The translations under genes and the position numbers were made by a program. The notes beneath the pieces were generated by a model. That model saw only the letters and a list, made by a program, of their open reading frames with translations, was not told the origin of the DNA and did not search any database. From Occultella kanbiaonis (lineage in GTDB: Bacteria; Actinomycetota; Actinomycetes; Actinomycetales; Beutenbergiaceae), in assembly GCF_009708215.1 (NCBI RefSeq), contig NZ_CP046175.1:5456001-5520000 (forward strand): a DNA stretch of 64,000 bases, given 5' to 3'. Below are positions 51,593-59,602 of the stretch, piece by piece (the first letter of the stretch is position 1; the number at the start of each line of letters is the position of its first letter).

Positions 51593-51798
51593 GATGGGCG
51601 TCCTCACTGCTGGTACCTCCCGCACTCGGATCGCGATCCACGCGCAGGTGAACGGGTTCGCTCAACTGCGACAGACGCCGGCAGGTGCCCGAACTCATCG
51701 GTCCCCCAAGCAGCCCGACCCGACTTCCGCCGTCGGGAACAACCGCGCCGCCGCCGTCGTTGGTCAACGAGTCCACCCGACAGAACGGAAGGGGATCC

Positions 51799-54126
51799 GT
51801 GCCGTCCAACGCGATCAGGCTCGAACAGCAGTACCTGGATGGGCTCTACGCCCGAGTGGAGGAGTTGCGGGAGGAGACCCTGGCCGCGCTGACCGCCACC
51901 AACCTGGCCGGCGCCGACGGGCCGCGCGGCCTCGTCGACCGGGACGCGCACGCCGCCCGGCTGAGTGAGTGCCGCGCCGGCCTGGACCGGGCCGAGCACG
52001 GCCTGTGCTTCGGGCGCCTGGACCGCCGGGACGGTTCGGTGACCTACATCGGCCGGATGGGACTGCGGGACGCGGACCTGAACCCGTTGCTGGTCGACTG
52101 GCGCGCGCCCGTCGCCTCCGACTTCTACACGGCCACGGCCGCGTCCGGCACGGACGTGCAGCGGCGCCGGCACATCCGCACGACGGGCCGCACCGTCGTC
52201 GGTGTGAACGACGAGCTCCTCGACCTCGACCACGCCCCCGCCAGCGACCTGGTCGGCGAGGGCGCCCTGATGGAGGCCCTCACCGCGCACCGGACCGGTC
52301 GCATGGGGGACATCGTCGCCACCCTCCAGGGCGAGCAGGACGAGGTCATCCGCGCCGATGCCGACGGTGTCCTCGTGGTCCAGGGCGGGCCCGGCACGGG
52401 CAAGACCGCGGTCGCGTTGCACCGGGCGGCCTACCTGCTCTACACCTACCCGCGGATCGCCGAGCAGGGCGTCCTCGTGGTCGGCCCGAGCCCGGTCTTC
52501 CTCGCCTACATCGAGCAGGTGCTGCCCTCGCTCGGGGAGACCCAGGTGGTGCTCGCCACACCGAACACGGTGCTGCCGAGCACGACCGTGACGGCCACCG
52601 AGGACCCGGGCTCGGCCGTCGTCAAGGGCCACGTCGCGATGGCCGGTGTGGTCGCCTCTGCCGTGCGGGCACGGCAGGAGATGCCCGACGGCGTCGACGT
52701 CACCTTCTCGGGTGACGTGCTGCGGGTGACCGGTCCGGTCCTGGCCGGCGCGGCCGAGCAGGCCCGGCGCACCGGCCTCGGCCACAACCTGGCCCGGCTG
52801 GTCTTCGCCGAGGAGATCTGGTCCCACCTGACCGAACTCGTGCTCGACCGCGACCGGCAGCTCCTCGAGGACACCGAGCGCGGGTTCGAGGCGGAACTGC
52901 GCAGCGTCGACGCCGCCATCGCGAAGCAGGCCGACCGGCTGCCGTCGGCCGTCGAGGGCGCGGGCACCGAGGTCACGGGCACGGCCGGTGAGCACGAGGT
53001 GACCCATGTGCGCCGTGAGCTCGAACAGGATCTCGCCGTGGCCGCCGTCGTGGACCGGCTCTGGCCGGCGCTCACGCCGGAGGACCTCCTCGAGGACCTG
53101 TTCGAGCAGATCGCCGACCGCGCGGAGCTGGCACCCGACCTCACCGAGGCGGACCGGCGCGCCCTGGCCCGCGAGCGCGGGGCGGGGTGGAGCGCGGCGG
53201 ACGTGCCGCTCCTGGACGAGGCCGCCGAGCTCCTCGGCGTCGATGACACCGTGACCGACGCACGGCTGAGCGCCCGCCGCCGGGAGGAACTGCGGTACGC
53301 CCAGCAGGTGCTCGCCGCGTCCGGCGTGAAGGGTGTCTCCGCCGAGGACCTGGCCGGCCGGTTCCGCGAGCGGGACTCCCGTTCCCTGGCCGAGCGGGCC
53401 GCGGCGGACCGGACCTGGGCGTACGGGCACCTGATCGTCGACGAGGCGCAGGAACTGTCCGCGATGCAGTGGCGGATGCTGCTGCGCCGGGTGCCCTCCG
53501 GCTCCCTGACGGTGGTGGGCGATGTCCACCAGACCTCCGCCGCGACGGGCACCACCTCCTGGGACACGCTCGCGGCGGCGCACCCCCGGCGCCGGTGGCG
53601 GCGGGTGGACCTGAGCGTCAGCTACCGCACGCCGCAGGCCGTGCTGGACGCGGCCGCCCCGGTGCTGCGGGCACTGGATCCGGACGCGCCCGCCCCGGTC
53701 GCGGCACGCGCCGGCGGCGAGGTCCCCTGGCGGGTGCGCTCGACGCCGGACACGGTGACCACGGACGTCGTCGGCCTCGCCCGAGCGGAACTGGACGCCC
53801 TCGACGGCGGACACCTCGCCGTCGTCGCTCCCGCGGCCCGGACCGGCGAGCTCGGCGGCGCGCTCGATGCCGCGCTCGAGGCGACCACCGTCTCGTTCGG
53901 CGCGGACCCGGAGCTGACGGCCGACGTGGTGGTGCTCACCCCGGAGCAGGCCAAGGGCCTGGAGTTCGACGGCGTCCTGGTGATCGACGTGGAGGCCGTC
54001 GCCTCCGGTCCTCGCGGCCTCGGGGCGCTGTACGTGGCGATGACCCGGCCGACGACGCGGCTCGGCCTGGTCCACCTCGGTCCGGTCCCGGAGGTGCTCG
54101 CGGGGTTGCCGGAGCGACCTCGCTGA
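51799..54126 (+). CDS. HelD/HelR-like RNA polymerase-associated superfamily 1 ATPase
   Basis: 775 residues. An N-terminal coiled coil (about 8-33) precedes the actinobacterial HelD block LCFGRLDRRDGSVTYIGRMGLRD...LLVDWRAPVASDFYTAT. Walker A is GGPGTGKT at 196-203; Walker B-like LIVDEAQEL is near 550. SF1 motifs VVGDVHQT, SYRTPQAVLDAA, GLEFDGVLVIDVE and YVAMTRPTTRLGL follow. HelD recycles stalled RNA polymerase, and HelR forms dislodge rifamycins. GTG 51799 has GGAAGGGG 4 bases upstream. Whether it is a resistance-type HelR is open: no rifamycin-associated element was found ahead of it. Confidence 0.88.
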   Translation: MPSNAIRLEQQYLDGLYARVEELREETLAALTATNLAGADGPRGLVDRDAHAARLSECRAGLDRAEHGLCFGRLDRRDGSVTYIGRMGLRDADLNPLLVDWRAPVASDFYTATAASGTDVQRRRHIRTTGRTVVGVNDELLDLDHAPASDLVGEGALMEALTAHRTGRMGDIVATLQGEQDEVIRADADGVLVVQGGPGTGKTAVALHRAAYLLYTYPRIAEQGVLVVGPSPVFLAYIEQVLPSLGETQVVLATPNTVLPSTTVTATEDPGSAVVKGHVAMAGVVASAVRARQEMPDGVDVTFSGDVLRVTGPVLAGAAEQARRTGLGHNLARLVFAEEIWSHLTELVLDRDRQLLEDTERGFEAELRSVDAAIAKQADRLPSAVEGAGTEVTGTAGEHEVTHVRRELEQDLAVAAVVDRLWPALTPEDLLEDLFEQIADRAELAPDLTEADRRALARERGAGWSAADVPLLDEAAELLGVDDTVTDARLSARRREELRYAQQVLAASGVKGVSAEDLAGRFRERDSRSLAERAAADRTWAYGHLIVDEAQELSAMQWRMLLRRVPSGSLTVVGDVHQTSAATGTTSWDTLAAAHPRRRWRRVDLSVSYRTPQAVLDAAAPVLRALDPDAPAPVAARAGGEVPWRVRSTPDTVTTDVVGLARAELDALDGGHLAVVAPAARTGELGGALDAALEATTVSFGADPELTADVVVLTPEQAKGLEFDGVLVIDVEAVASGPRGLGALYVAMTRPTTRLGLVHLGPVPEVLAGLPERPR

Positions 54127-54131
54127 CCTCG

Positions 54132-54173
54132 CGTCGGGTCGGGCAACCTGAGATCGGTTGTGGTGACCCGACG
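54132..54173. terminator. Terminator-like nested hairpin after helD
   Basis: CGTCGGGTC/GACCCGACG (54132-54140 with 54165-54173) encloses CAACC/GGTTG (54144-54148 with 54156-54160). It starts 6 bases after the helD stop. Confidence 0.6.
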
Positions 54174-54241
54174 TGATTGGGTCCGACCGTGGACGTGAGG
54201 GCATCGGGCCCGGCGCCACCCACCTGACCGAGGAGGGCACC

Positions 54242-55600
54242 ATGTCGATCCCACGGATGAGCCAGCACAGCGGCCACCAGGGGCAGCAGACGCCCGTGCC
54301 CGGCTGGGGCACCACCGGGACCGGCGGCGGCTGGTCCGGGGCGAGCGGCGCGGGCGGGTACCCCTCGCCGTCGAGCAGTTTCGGTACGGCGGGCTCCGGC
54401 ACGCCGGGCACCGAGCGGCCGAGGTCCGTCCTCGGGGACTTCGGCGACCCGGTGACGCCGCGCCGGCGCCGCCGGTTCCGGTTCGGCTGGCTCGGCGCGC
54501 TGCTGCCGATCCTGTTCGTCGGCTTCATGGTGATCGGCCTACCCCGGATCGCGATGAGCTCGACCAGCTCGAACGAGCTGCTGCCGGTCGGCGCGTTCAC
54601 CCAGGTGAACGGGCGCGACGTGGTCCTGATGCCGTACGAGGCGGATGGCATCTGGATCTGGGACGACGTGTTCCAGATCCGGCTGGCCGCCGTCGACGTG
54701 GTGGCCGGCGAGCCGATCTGGGACGTGCAACTGAACGAGGACCTGATCGGAGCGGCCGGCGTGATCGCCGCCGGCAGCCAGTACCTGTACGTCGTCACCG
54801 ACTACGGGCTCGAGATCCGATCCGTGGCCGACGCCCACCGGGAGGCCGGGCCGGACGACATCGAGGGCCTCGGGGCGGACTACCTCGCCGCATACGCCGC
54901 CTACGGGTACGACCGGAACCTGAACGCGATCATCATCCTCACCAGCCTCGGCGAGTACCGCACCCTGCCCGTGGACAGCCTCACCGCGACCCCGTCCGAC
55001 GCCCCGACCATCAACGCCTGGCAGTTCTCCGTGTTCGCGGACTCGAGCGGTTCCTGGATGTATCTGGACTCCGACTGGGACGACACCACGGACTCGGCGG
55101 TCGTCGGCGAGAGCCGGTTCGACTACGGCCCGCTGTCCCCTGGGGTTCCCGGCGGCACGGTCCGGCTGACCGGGCCGAGCGGCACCGTCGAGCTGCCCGG
55201 ACCCATCTACAACGGGGAGTTCCTGCTCGAGGTGACGAAGACCCCGGCCGGCCTGCTGAGCCCTGAGCAGCGTGAGCAGATGCCGACGTCGAGCGACCGG
55301 AGCTATCTGAGCTACGCCCCGGCCGGTGCGCCTGGCGGACTCGTGCTGCTGCAGAGCACGGTGACGGCCAACGGTGACGAGTACCGGTTGGACGTCCTCG
55401 ACGCGGCCACCGGAACGGTCGTCGGCTCCACGCCGATGGGCGAGCGGGCGACCCGGGTGATGACGGCGCCCGGTGGCACCATCGTCGTGGTCGCCTCGAA
55501 CGACGACCACTACGCCGACTCGTTCGTGCTGATCGCCCCTGACGGCACCGTCAGCCTGGTCGAGGTGGGCGTGCCCGACCTGTTCGGCCGCAGGGCCTGA
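54242..55600 (+). CDS. Membrane-anchored beta-propeller-like protein (PA2928-like)
   Basis: 452 residues. The N-terminal 80 residues are Gly/Ser/Gln-rich and disordered. A basic stretch RRRRRFRFG precedes one membrane helix (about 83-105, LGALLPILFVGFMVIGLP), so the rest is probably extracytoplasmic. The outer domain has repeated beta-strand blades with phrases such as RLAAVDVVAGEPIWDVQLNEDL and YRLDVLDAATGTVVGSTPMG, as in PQQ-like or PA2928-family propellers. No enzyme site is visible. ATG 54242 has GAGGAGG upstream. It is separated from helD by a terminator and converges with the YdeI-like gene. Confidence 0.65.
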   Translation: MSIPRMSQHSGHQGQQTPVPGWGTTGTGGGWSGASGAGGYPSPSSSFGTAGSGTPGTERPRSVLGDFGDPVTPRRRRRFRFGWLGALLPILFVGFMVIGLPRIAMSSTSSNELLPVGAFTQVNGRDVVLMPYEADGIWIWDDVFQIRLAAVDVVAGEPIWDVQLNEDLIGAAGVIAAGSQYLYVVTDYGLEIRSVADAHREAGPDDIEGLGADYLAAYAAYGYDRNLNAIIILTSLGEYRTLPVDSLTATPSDAPTINAWQFSVFADSSGSWMYLDSDWDDTTDSAVVGESRFDYGPLSPGVPGGTVRLTGPSGTVELPGPIYNGEFLLEVTKTPAGLLSPEQREQMPTSSDRSYLSYAPAGAPGGLVLLQSTVTANGDEYRLDVLDAATGTVVGSTPMGERATRVMTAPGGTIVVVASNDDHYADSFVLIAPDGTVSLVEVGVPDLFGRRA

Positions 55601-55622
55601 CCGGGCCCCTGCCTGACGCCGT

Positions 55623-55662
55623 CCGGGCCGGTCGGGCACCGGATCGGTTGCCCGTGGCCCGG
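55623..55662. terminator. Bidirectional terminator with nested stems
   Basis: Outer CCGGGCC/GGCCCGG (55623-55629 with 55656-55662) and an inner stem with one bulge (55633-55641 with 55645-55654). It lies between converging genes. Confidence 0.7.
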
Positions 55663-55668
55663 AGCCCG

Positions 55669-56271
55669 CTACTCGGGCTCGGCCGGACGCCGCTTCTGCG
55701 GGTAGAAGGTCTCGCCCCGGGCGAGCATCGCCACGAACTCCCCGATCTTGCGGGTCCTGGTCTCCTCGCGCTTCACGGCGCCAAGGCGGTGGATCAGCGC
55801 GAACCTGTTGGCAGACGTGAGCACCTCGAACATCGCCTGGGCCGCGGCGTCTGCGGCGATCGCCTCGACCAGATCCGCCGGCACCACCGCGGTGGCGGGC
55901 CCGGCGTAGGCGGCCTCCCAGCGGCCGTCGGCCTGCGCGGCCTCGACGGCGGCCCGACCGGCCGGCTGCATCCGCCCCTCCTGCTCCAGCCGGGCCACCC
56001 GCGCGACATTCACCGCCGACCACCTGCTGCGCGAGCTCCGCGGGGTCATCCGCTGCGCCGAGGTGGCCTCGTCACGCCGGGCTGCCTGGCCGTCGATCCA
56101 GCCGTAGCACAGCGCCTCCTCGACGGCGGCGGCGTACGTCAGCGCCGTGGCGTCGCCGCCCTTCTTGCCCAGGCGCAACCAGACACCGGGCGAGGAGTCG
56201 TGGTTCGTGGCCAACCAGTCGCGCCAGGCCGCGGCGTCGGGCAGCAGGAGATCGGGAAGTTCGGTGGCCAT
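55669..56271 (-). CDS. YdeI/OmpD-associated family protein
   Basis: 200 residues. The N-terminal pattern AAWRDWLATNHDSSPGVWLRLGKKGGDATALTYAAAVEEALCYGWIDGQAARRDEATSAQRMTPRSSRSRWSAVNVARVARLEQEGRMQPAG is that of the YdeI family. Some members have been linked to protection against bacteriocins or antimicrobial peptides, but the mechanism is unclear. The C-terminal domain includes AMFEVLTSANRFALIHRLGAVKREETRTRKIGEFVAMLARGE. It is cytosolic, without signal peptide. The gene upstream on the same strand ends 26 bases away. Confidence 0.88.
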   Translation of the reverse strand: MATELPDLLLPDAAAWRDWLATNHDSSPGVWLRLGKKGGDATALTYAAAVEEALCYGWIDGQAARRDEATSAQRMTPRSSRSRWSAVNVARVARLEQEGRMQPAGRAAVEAAQADGRWEAAYAGPATAVVPADLVEAIAADAAAQAMFEVLTSANRFALIHRLGAVKREETRTRKIGEFVAMLARGETFYPQKRRPAEPE

Positions 56272-56297
56272 CGTGCTCGCTTCCGTGCGTGGACCGC

Positions 56298-57251
56298 CTA
56301 GCCGGCGGTGGGCCGGCGGCGTTGCCGTGCCGACTCGGGGTCGATGAGGGACTCGACGGTCGGATCCTGAGGGTCCTGCCCGGACAGGTTGCCGAGGTCG
56401 AGGGGACTCGTGCCGCCACCGGCGGGCGCCGCGTCGAGGGCGCCGGCGATGCGCTGCTCCATCGCGTCCATGGCGACGTCCGGGAGGACGATCAGCCCTT
56501 CCAGCTCGCTCTTGGCGCGCCGGTAGGCGACCTGCCGCTCGGCGTGCGTGGCTCCGTTGTCGTCCGCGATCGCGATGAGTTTGCGCGCCCGCGCCAGGGA
56601 CGACCGCTCGGACTCGCTGAAGTCCGAGCGCCGGCGTCGCTTCGCCTCCCGCTCGGCGACGTCGAAGGCGACCTCGAACGTGCGGACGGCCTCGCGGTAC
56701 TCCGCGAGCCGGACGGGATCCCTGAGTTCCTCGGGCTTCGCCGGGTCCTCCGGCCGGAGGAAGTCCGCGTCCCGCTTGGCCCGGTGGAAGTCCACGGTCA
56801 GTGGCTCGCGCATGTCCGACATCAGCGGGAAGTCGATGAGTTTGGCGACGTCGAGCTCGTAGTCCAGCCAGCGCCGGTTCACGTCGTCGTGCGCGGTGAC
56901 GATCCGGTCGACGTCGCGCTGGAACACCACGGCCGGGTTCGCACGTCCCACCCCGGCCACACCCGCCGCGCCGGCCGCCTGCCCACCGGCCGCCACGCCC
57001 GCGCCGTGACCCGCGTGTCCCTGCCCGTGCCCGCCTTGACCCTGCCCGCCTTGACCCTGCCCGCCCTGACCCTGACCAGCCGGCCCGACCTGCCCGTGCC
57101 GGATCCGCTCCAGTTCGAGCTCCTGCTGGTAGCGCTCGTGCCGTCGTCTCTCATCCCACTTCTGGGCGCCCTTGACCCAGCCGCCCACGATGCCGGCCAA
57201 CGGGAAGGCCAACCACCAGAACGAGCCGATGAAGTCCCAGAACTGTTCCAC
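56298..57251 (-). CDS. Hypothetical membrane-anchored protein with Gly/Gln repeats
   Basis: 317 residues. One N-terminal membrane helix (DFIGSFWWLAFPLAGIVGGWV) is followed by a charged helix (WDERRRHERYQQELELERIRHG), then a Gly/Gln/His-rich repeat (units of GQGQGG at about 53-80) and an Ala/Gly linker. A helical, charged C-domain follows, from about residue 105 (VFQRDVDRIVTAHDDVNRRWLDYELDVAKLIDFPLMSDMREPLT). I recognise no family. The GTG start at 57251 lies 7 bases after a TAGGCT -10 box, indicating a leaderless mRNA. The repeat corresponds to a 15- to 18-bp tandem DNA repeat near 57018-57068. Confidence 0.6.
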   Translation of the reverse strand: MEQFWDFIGSFWWLAFPLAGIVGGWVKGAQKWDERRRHERYQQELELERIRHGQVGPAGQGQGGQGQGGQGQGGHGQGHAGHGAGVAAGGQAAGAAGVAGVGRANPAVVFQRDVDRIVTAHDDVNRRWLDYELDVAKLIDFPLMSDMREPLTVDFHRAKRDADFLRPEDPAKPEELRDPVRLAEYREAVRTFEVAFDVAEREAKRRRRSDFSESERSSLARARKLIAIADDNGATHAERQVAYRRAKSELEGLIVLPDVAMDAMEQRIAGALDAAPAGGGTSPLDLGNLSGQDPQDPTVESLIDPESARQRRRPTAG

Positions 57252-57304
57252 CCGCTCAAGCCTACTTGTCCACAGCCACGGCGGACACGGGCCGAGCGGT
57301 GGGA

Positions 57305-57949
57305 TCAGGCGTTCGCGGGCGCCGGCGCAGCCAGAGCGAGTTTGACCCCGACGGCGCCCAGCAGCGTCCCGGTCACCCGACGCTGCCACGCCATCCAGGT
57401 CGGCCGACCCGCGAGGAACGCCGCGATGCCGCCGGCGGCGAGCACGATCGCCGTGTTCACCACGGCGCTGACCGTGATCTGCACGCCGCCCAGCACGAAG
57501 GCCTGGGCCATCGCGGCGCCACGGGACGGGTCCACGAACTGCGGGACCAGGGCGAGGTACATGATGGCCGCCTTCGGGTTCAGCAGGTTCGTGACGAGGC
57601 CCATCCGGAACAGCCTGGACCGGGAGTCCCTCGGCAGGGTGACGGTCTCGAACGGGGACCGCCCGCCCGGGCGCAGGGTCTTCCAGGCGAGGTGGAGCAG
57701 GTACGCGGCGCCGACCAGCTTCAGCCCGACGAACAGGCCAGGCACCAGCACGAACACCGCGGACAGGCCCACGTTGGCCATCGTCATGTAGACGACGAAA
57801 CCGACCATCGTCCCGCCAAGTGAGACCATGCCGGCGCGCCACCCCTGCCCGATGCTGCGGGAGATGAGGTAGATCATGTTCGGACCCGGCGTGAGTACCA
57901 TGCCGAGTGCCACCAGGGCCATGTCGAGAACCGCTGTCGTGGTCACCAC
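57305..57949 (-). CDS. LysE/RhtB-family amino acid exporter
   Basis: 214 residues with six membrane helices. The family signature is LGMVLTPGPNMIYLISRSIGQGWRAGMVSLGGTMVGF near the N-terminus, then LVGAAYLLHLAWKTLR and FRMGLVTNLLNPKAAIMYLALVPQFVDP. It exports an amino acid or homoserine-lactone-like solute; the substrate is unknown. GTG 57949 lies 6 bases after a TACGCT -10 box (complement of 57956-57961), so it is probably leaderless; the next GTG at 57946 is equally possible. It is divergent from the MBL-fold gene. Confidence 0.9.
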   Translation of the reverse strand: MVTTTAVLDMALVALGMVLTPGPNMIYLISRSIGQGWRAGMVSLGGTMVGFVVYMTMANVGLSAVFVLVPGLFVGLKLVGAAYLLHLAWKTLRPGGRSPFETVTLPRDSRSRLFRMGLVTNLLNPKAAIMYLALVPQFVDPSRGAAMAQAFVLGGVQITVSAVVNTAIVLAAGGIAAFLAGRPTWMAWQRRVTGTLLGAVGVKLALAAPAPANA

Positions 57950-57992
57950 CGCGTCAGCGTAGATCGGCCGGTCCCTTCGAGAAAGGAACGCC

Positions 57993-58802
57993 ATGGTGAT
58001 CTGCGCGACCTGCGCCGTCGAGTACGACGAGCCGGCGCCCGATGTCTGTCCGATCTGCGCGGACGAGCGGCAGTGGGTGCCGGCGGACGGCCAGCACTGG
58101 ACCAGCCTCGCCGAACTGGCCGCGGCCGGGCAGCACCTCACCTGGACCGAGACCGAACCGGGCCTGGTCAGCATCGCCACCGACCCGAGGGTCGGCATCG
58201 GGCAGACGGCGCAACTGGTCACCACGCCAGAGGGCTCGCTGCTGTGGGATCCCACCGGATACCTGGACGCCGAGACGGTGGCCCGGGTGCGCGAGCGCGG
58301 CCCGGTCCTGGCGATCGCGGCCAGCCACCCGCACATGTTCGGGGTGCAGGTCGACTGGGCCCGGGCCCTGGACGCGCCGGTGCTCGTCAACGAGGCGGAC
58401 GCGCAGTGGCTCGGTCGCCGCGACGACCGGATCGAGTTCTGGTCGGGCGAGCGGGTGATCACCGACTCGCTCACGCTGCATCAGGTCGGCGGCCACTTCG
58501 TCGGCAGCGCGGTGGCCCTGTGGGCCGACGGCGCGGACGGGCGCGGTGTCCTGCTCACCGGGGACTCGGTGTTCCCGAACCCGGACCGCACCTCGATCGG
58601 GTTCCTGCGCAGCTACCCGAACAAGATCCCGCTCTCGGGTGCGGTGGTGGAGCGACTCACGACGGCGCTCGAGACGCTGACCTTCGACCGGCTCATCGGC
58701 AACTTCGACAATCGGATCGACACCGACGCCCGAACCGTCCTGCGCCGCAGCGCCGACCGGCACATCGCCTGGGTGCGCGGCGACTTCGACCACCTCACCT
58801 AG
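57993..58802 (+). CDS. MBL-fold protein with N-terminal rubredoxin-like zinc ribbon
   Basis: 269 residues. The N-terminal 25 residues carry two knuckles, C-x2-C in ICATCAVEY and CPICADE, as in a rubredoxin or zinc ribbon. The metallo-beta-lactamase fold follows (LVTTPEGSLLWDPTGYLDAETVARV, HQVGGHFVGSAVALW, GVLLTGDSVF). The first metal motif, usually HxHxDH, reads SHPHMFG here, so the canonical dinuclear site is degraded. It may bind one metal or act without the usual hydrolysis. GAAAGGAA precedes the ATG. Confidence 0.75.
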   Translation: MVICATCAVEYDEPAPDVCPICADERQWVPADGQHWTSLAELAAAGQHLTWTETEPGLVSIATDPRVGIGQTAQLVTTPEGSLLWDPTGYLDAETVARVRERGPVLAIAASHPHMFGVQVDWARALDAPVLVNEADAQWLGRRDDRIEFWSGERVITDSLTLHQVGGHFVGSAVALWADGADGRGVLLTGDSVFPNPDRTSIGFLRSYPNKIPLSGAVVERLTTALETLTFDRLIGNFDNRIDTDARTVLRRSADRHIAWVRGDFDHLT

Positions 58803-58929
58803 CGGTCCAGCTCCCGCGGGTACGGGCCGGTCGCGTCGGCGTCACCGCCGCCGCGATCTCACATCGCGGACTTGTCCGAGAACTGCGCGAGCGCCGGAAT
58901 GTTTGGCTCGACCGGACGTTGGGACAGGC

Positions 58930-59571
58930 ATGACAACGATCGGAATCATCGGGGCAGGCAACATCGGCAGCAACGTGGCGCGCGCGGTGATCGAGTCGGG
59001 CCACGACGTCGTGATCGCGAACTCCCGCGACCCGCAGACCCTGGCCGGCCTGGTCGACGACCTGGGGCCGCGGGCGCGGGCGGGAACAGCCGCCGAAGCG
59101 GCGGGGGCCGGCGAGGTCGTCGTGGTCACGGTGCCGCTGCACGCGATCGACCAGATCCCCGTCGAGCCCCTCGCGGGCAAGATCGTGCTCGACACCAACA
59201 ACTACTACTACGAACGCGACGGCCAGATCGAGTCGCTCGACGATGGTGAGGCGACGACCTCCGGCCTGCTCCAGCAGCACCTGCCGACGTCCAGGGTCGT
59301 CAAGGCGTTCAACCACATCGTCGCCGACCAGATCAACACCGACGGCACCCCCGCCGGCACCCCGAACCGGCGTGCGCTCGCCACCGCCAGCGACTTTCCC
59401 GAAGCGGTCGAGTTCGTCACCGCGCTCTACGACCAGCTCGGCTTCGACACCGTGGACATCGGGTCGCTCGACGAGTCCTGGCGCGTCGAGCGGGACCGCC
59501 CCGCCTACGTGGTGCGGCAGAACGCCATCGAGCTCGCCGAGAACCTCACCAAGGCGAACCGGCTGCCCTGA
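58930..59571 (+). CDS. NAD(P)-binding F420 reductase (Fno)-like protein
   Basis: 213 residues. The Rossmann motif IGIIGAGNIGSNVARAVIESGHDVVIANSRDPQTL is at the N-terminus, then VVVTVPLHAIDQIPVEPLAGKIVLDTNNYYYERDG, TSRVVKAFNHIVADQI and NRRALATASDFPEAVEFV. This is the pattern of NADPH:F420 oxidoreductase relatives and STEAP-like reductases. It may supply F420H2 or ferric reduction. A deazaflavin-type nitroreductase at 12799 shows that this organism probably uses F420. ATG 58930 starts the fold. It appears monocistronic and converges with the ParA-like gene. Confidence 0.8.
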   Translation: MTTIGIIGAGNIGSNVARAVIESGHDVVIANSRDPQTLAGLVDDLGPRARAGTAAEAAGAGEVVVVTVPLHAIDQIPVEPLAGKIVLDTNNYYYERDGQIESLDDGEATTSGLLQQHLPTSRVVKAFNHIVADQINTDGTPAGTPNRRALATASDFPEAVEFVTALYDQLGFDTVDIGSLDESWRVERDRPAYVVRQNAIELAENLTKANRLP

Positions 59572-59602
59572 CCGCGGCGGCGCGCGCCGGGCGACGCACC
59601 GC

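Noticed and set aside
51593-51798. Rifamycin-associated element ahead of the HelD-type gene
   Set aside because: I searched by eye for CTTGCGGCAAG-like dyads; only CCCCCAAGCAGCCC was near, which is not an inverted repeat.
51604-54798. A 1064-codon minus-strand frame opposite helD
   Set aside because: It is the antisense shadow of the HelD-type gene, whose SF1 motifs are unmistakable.
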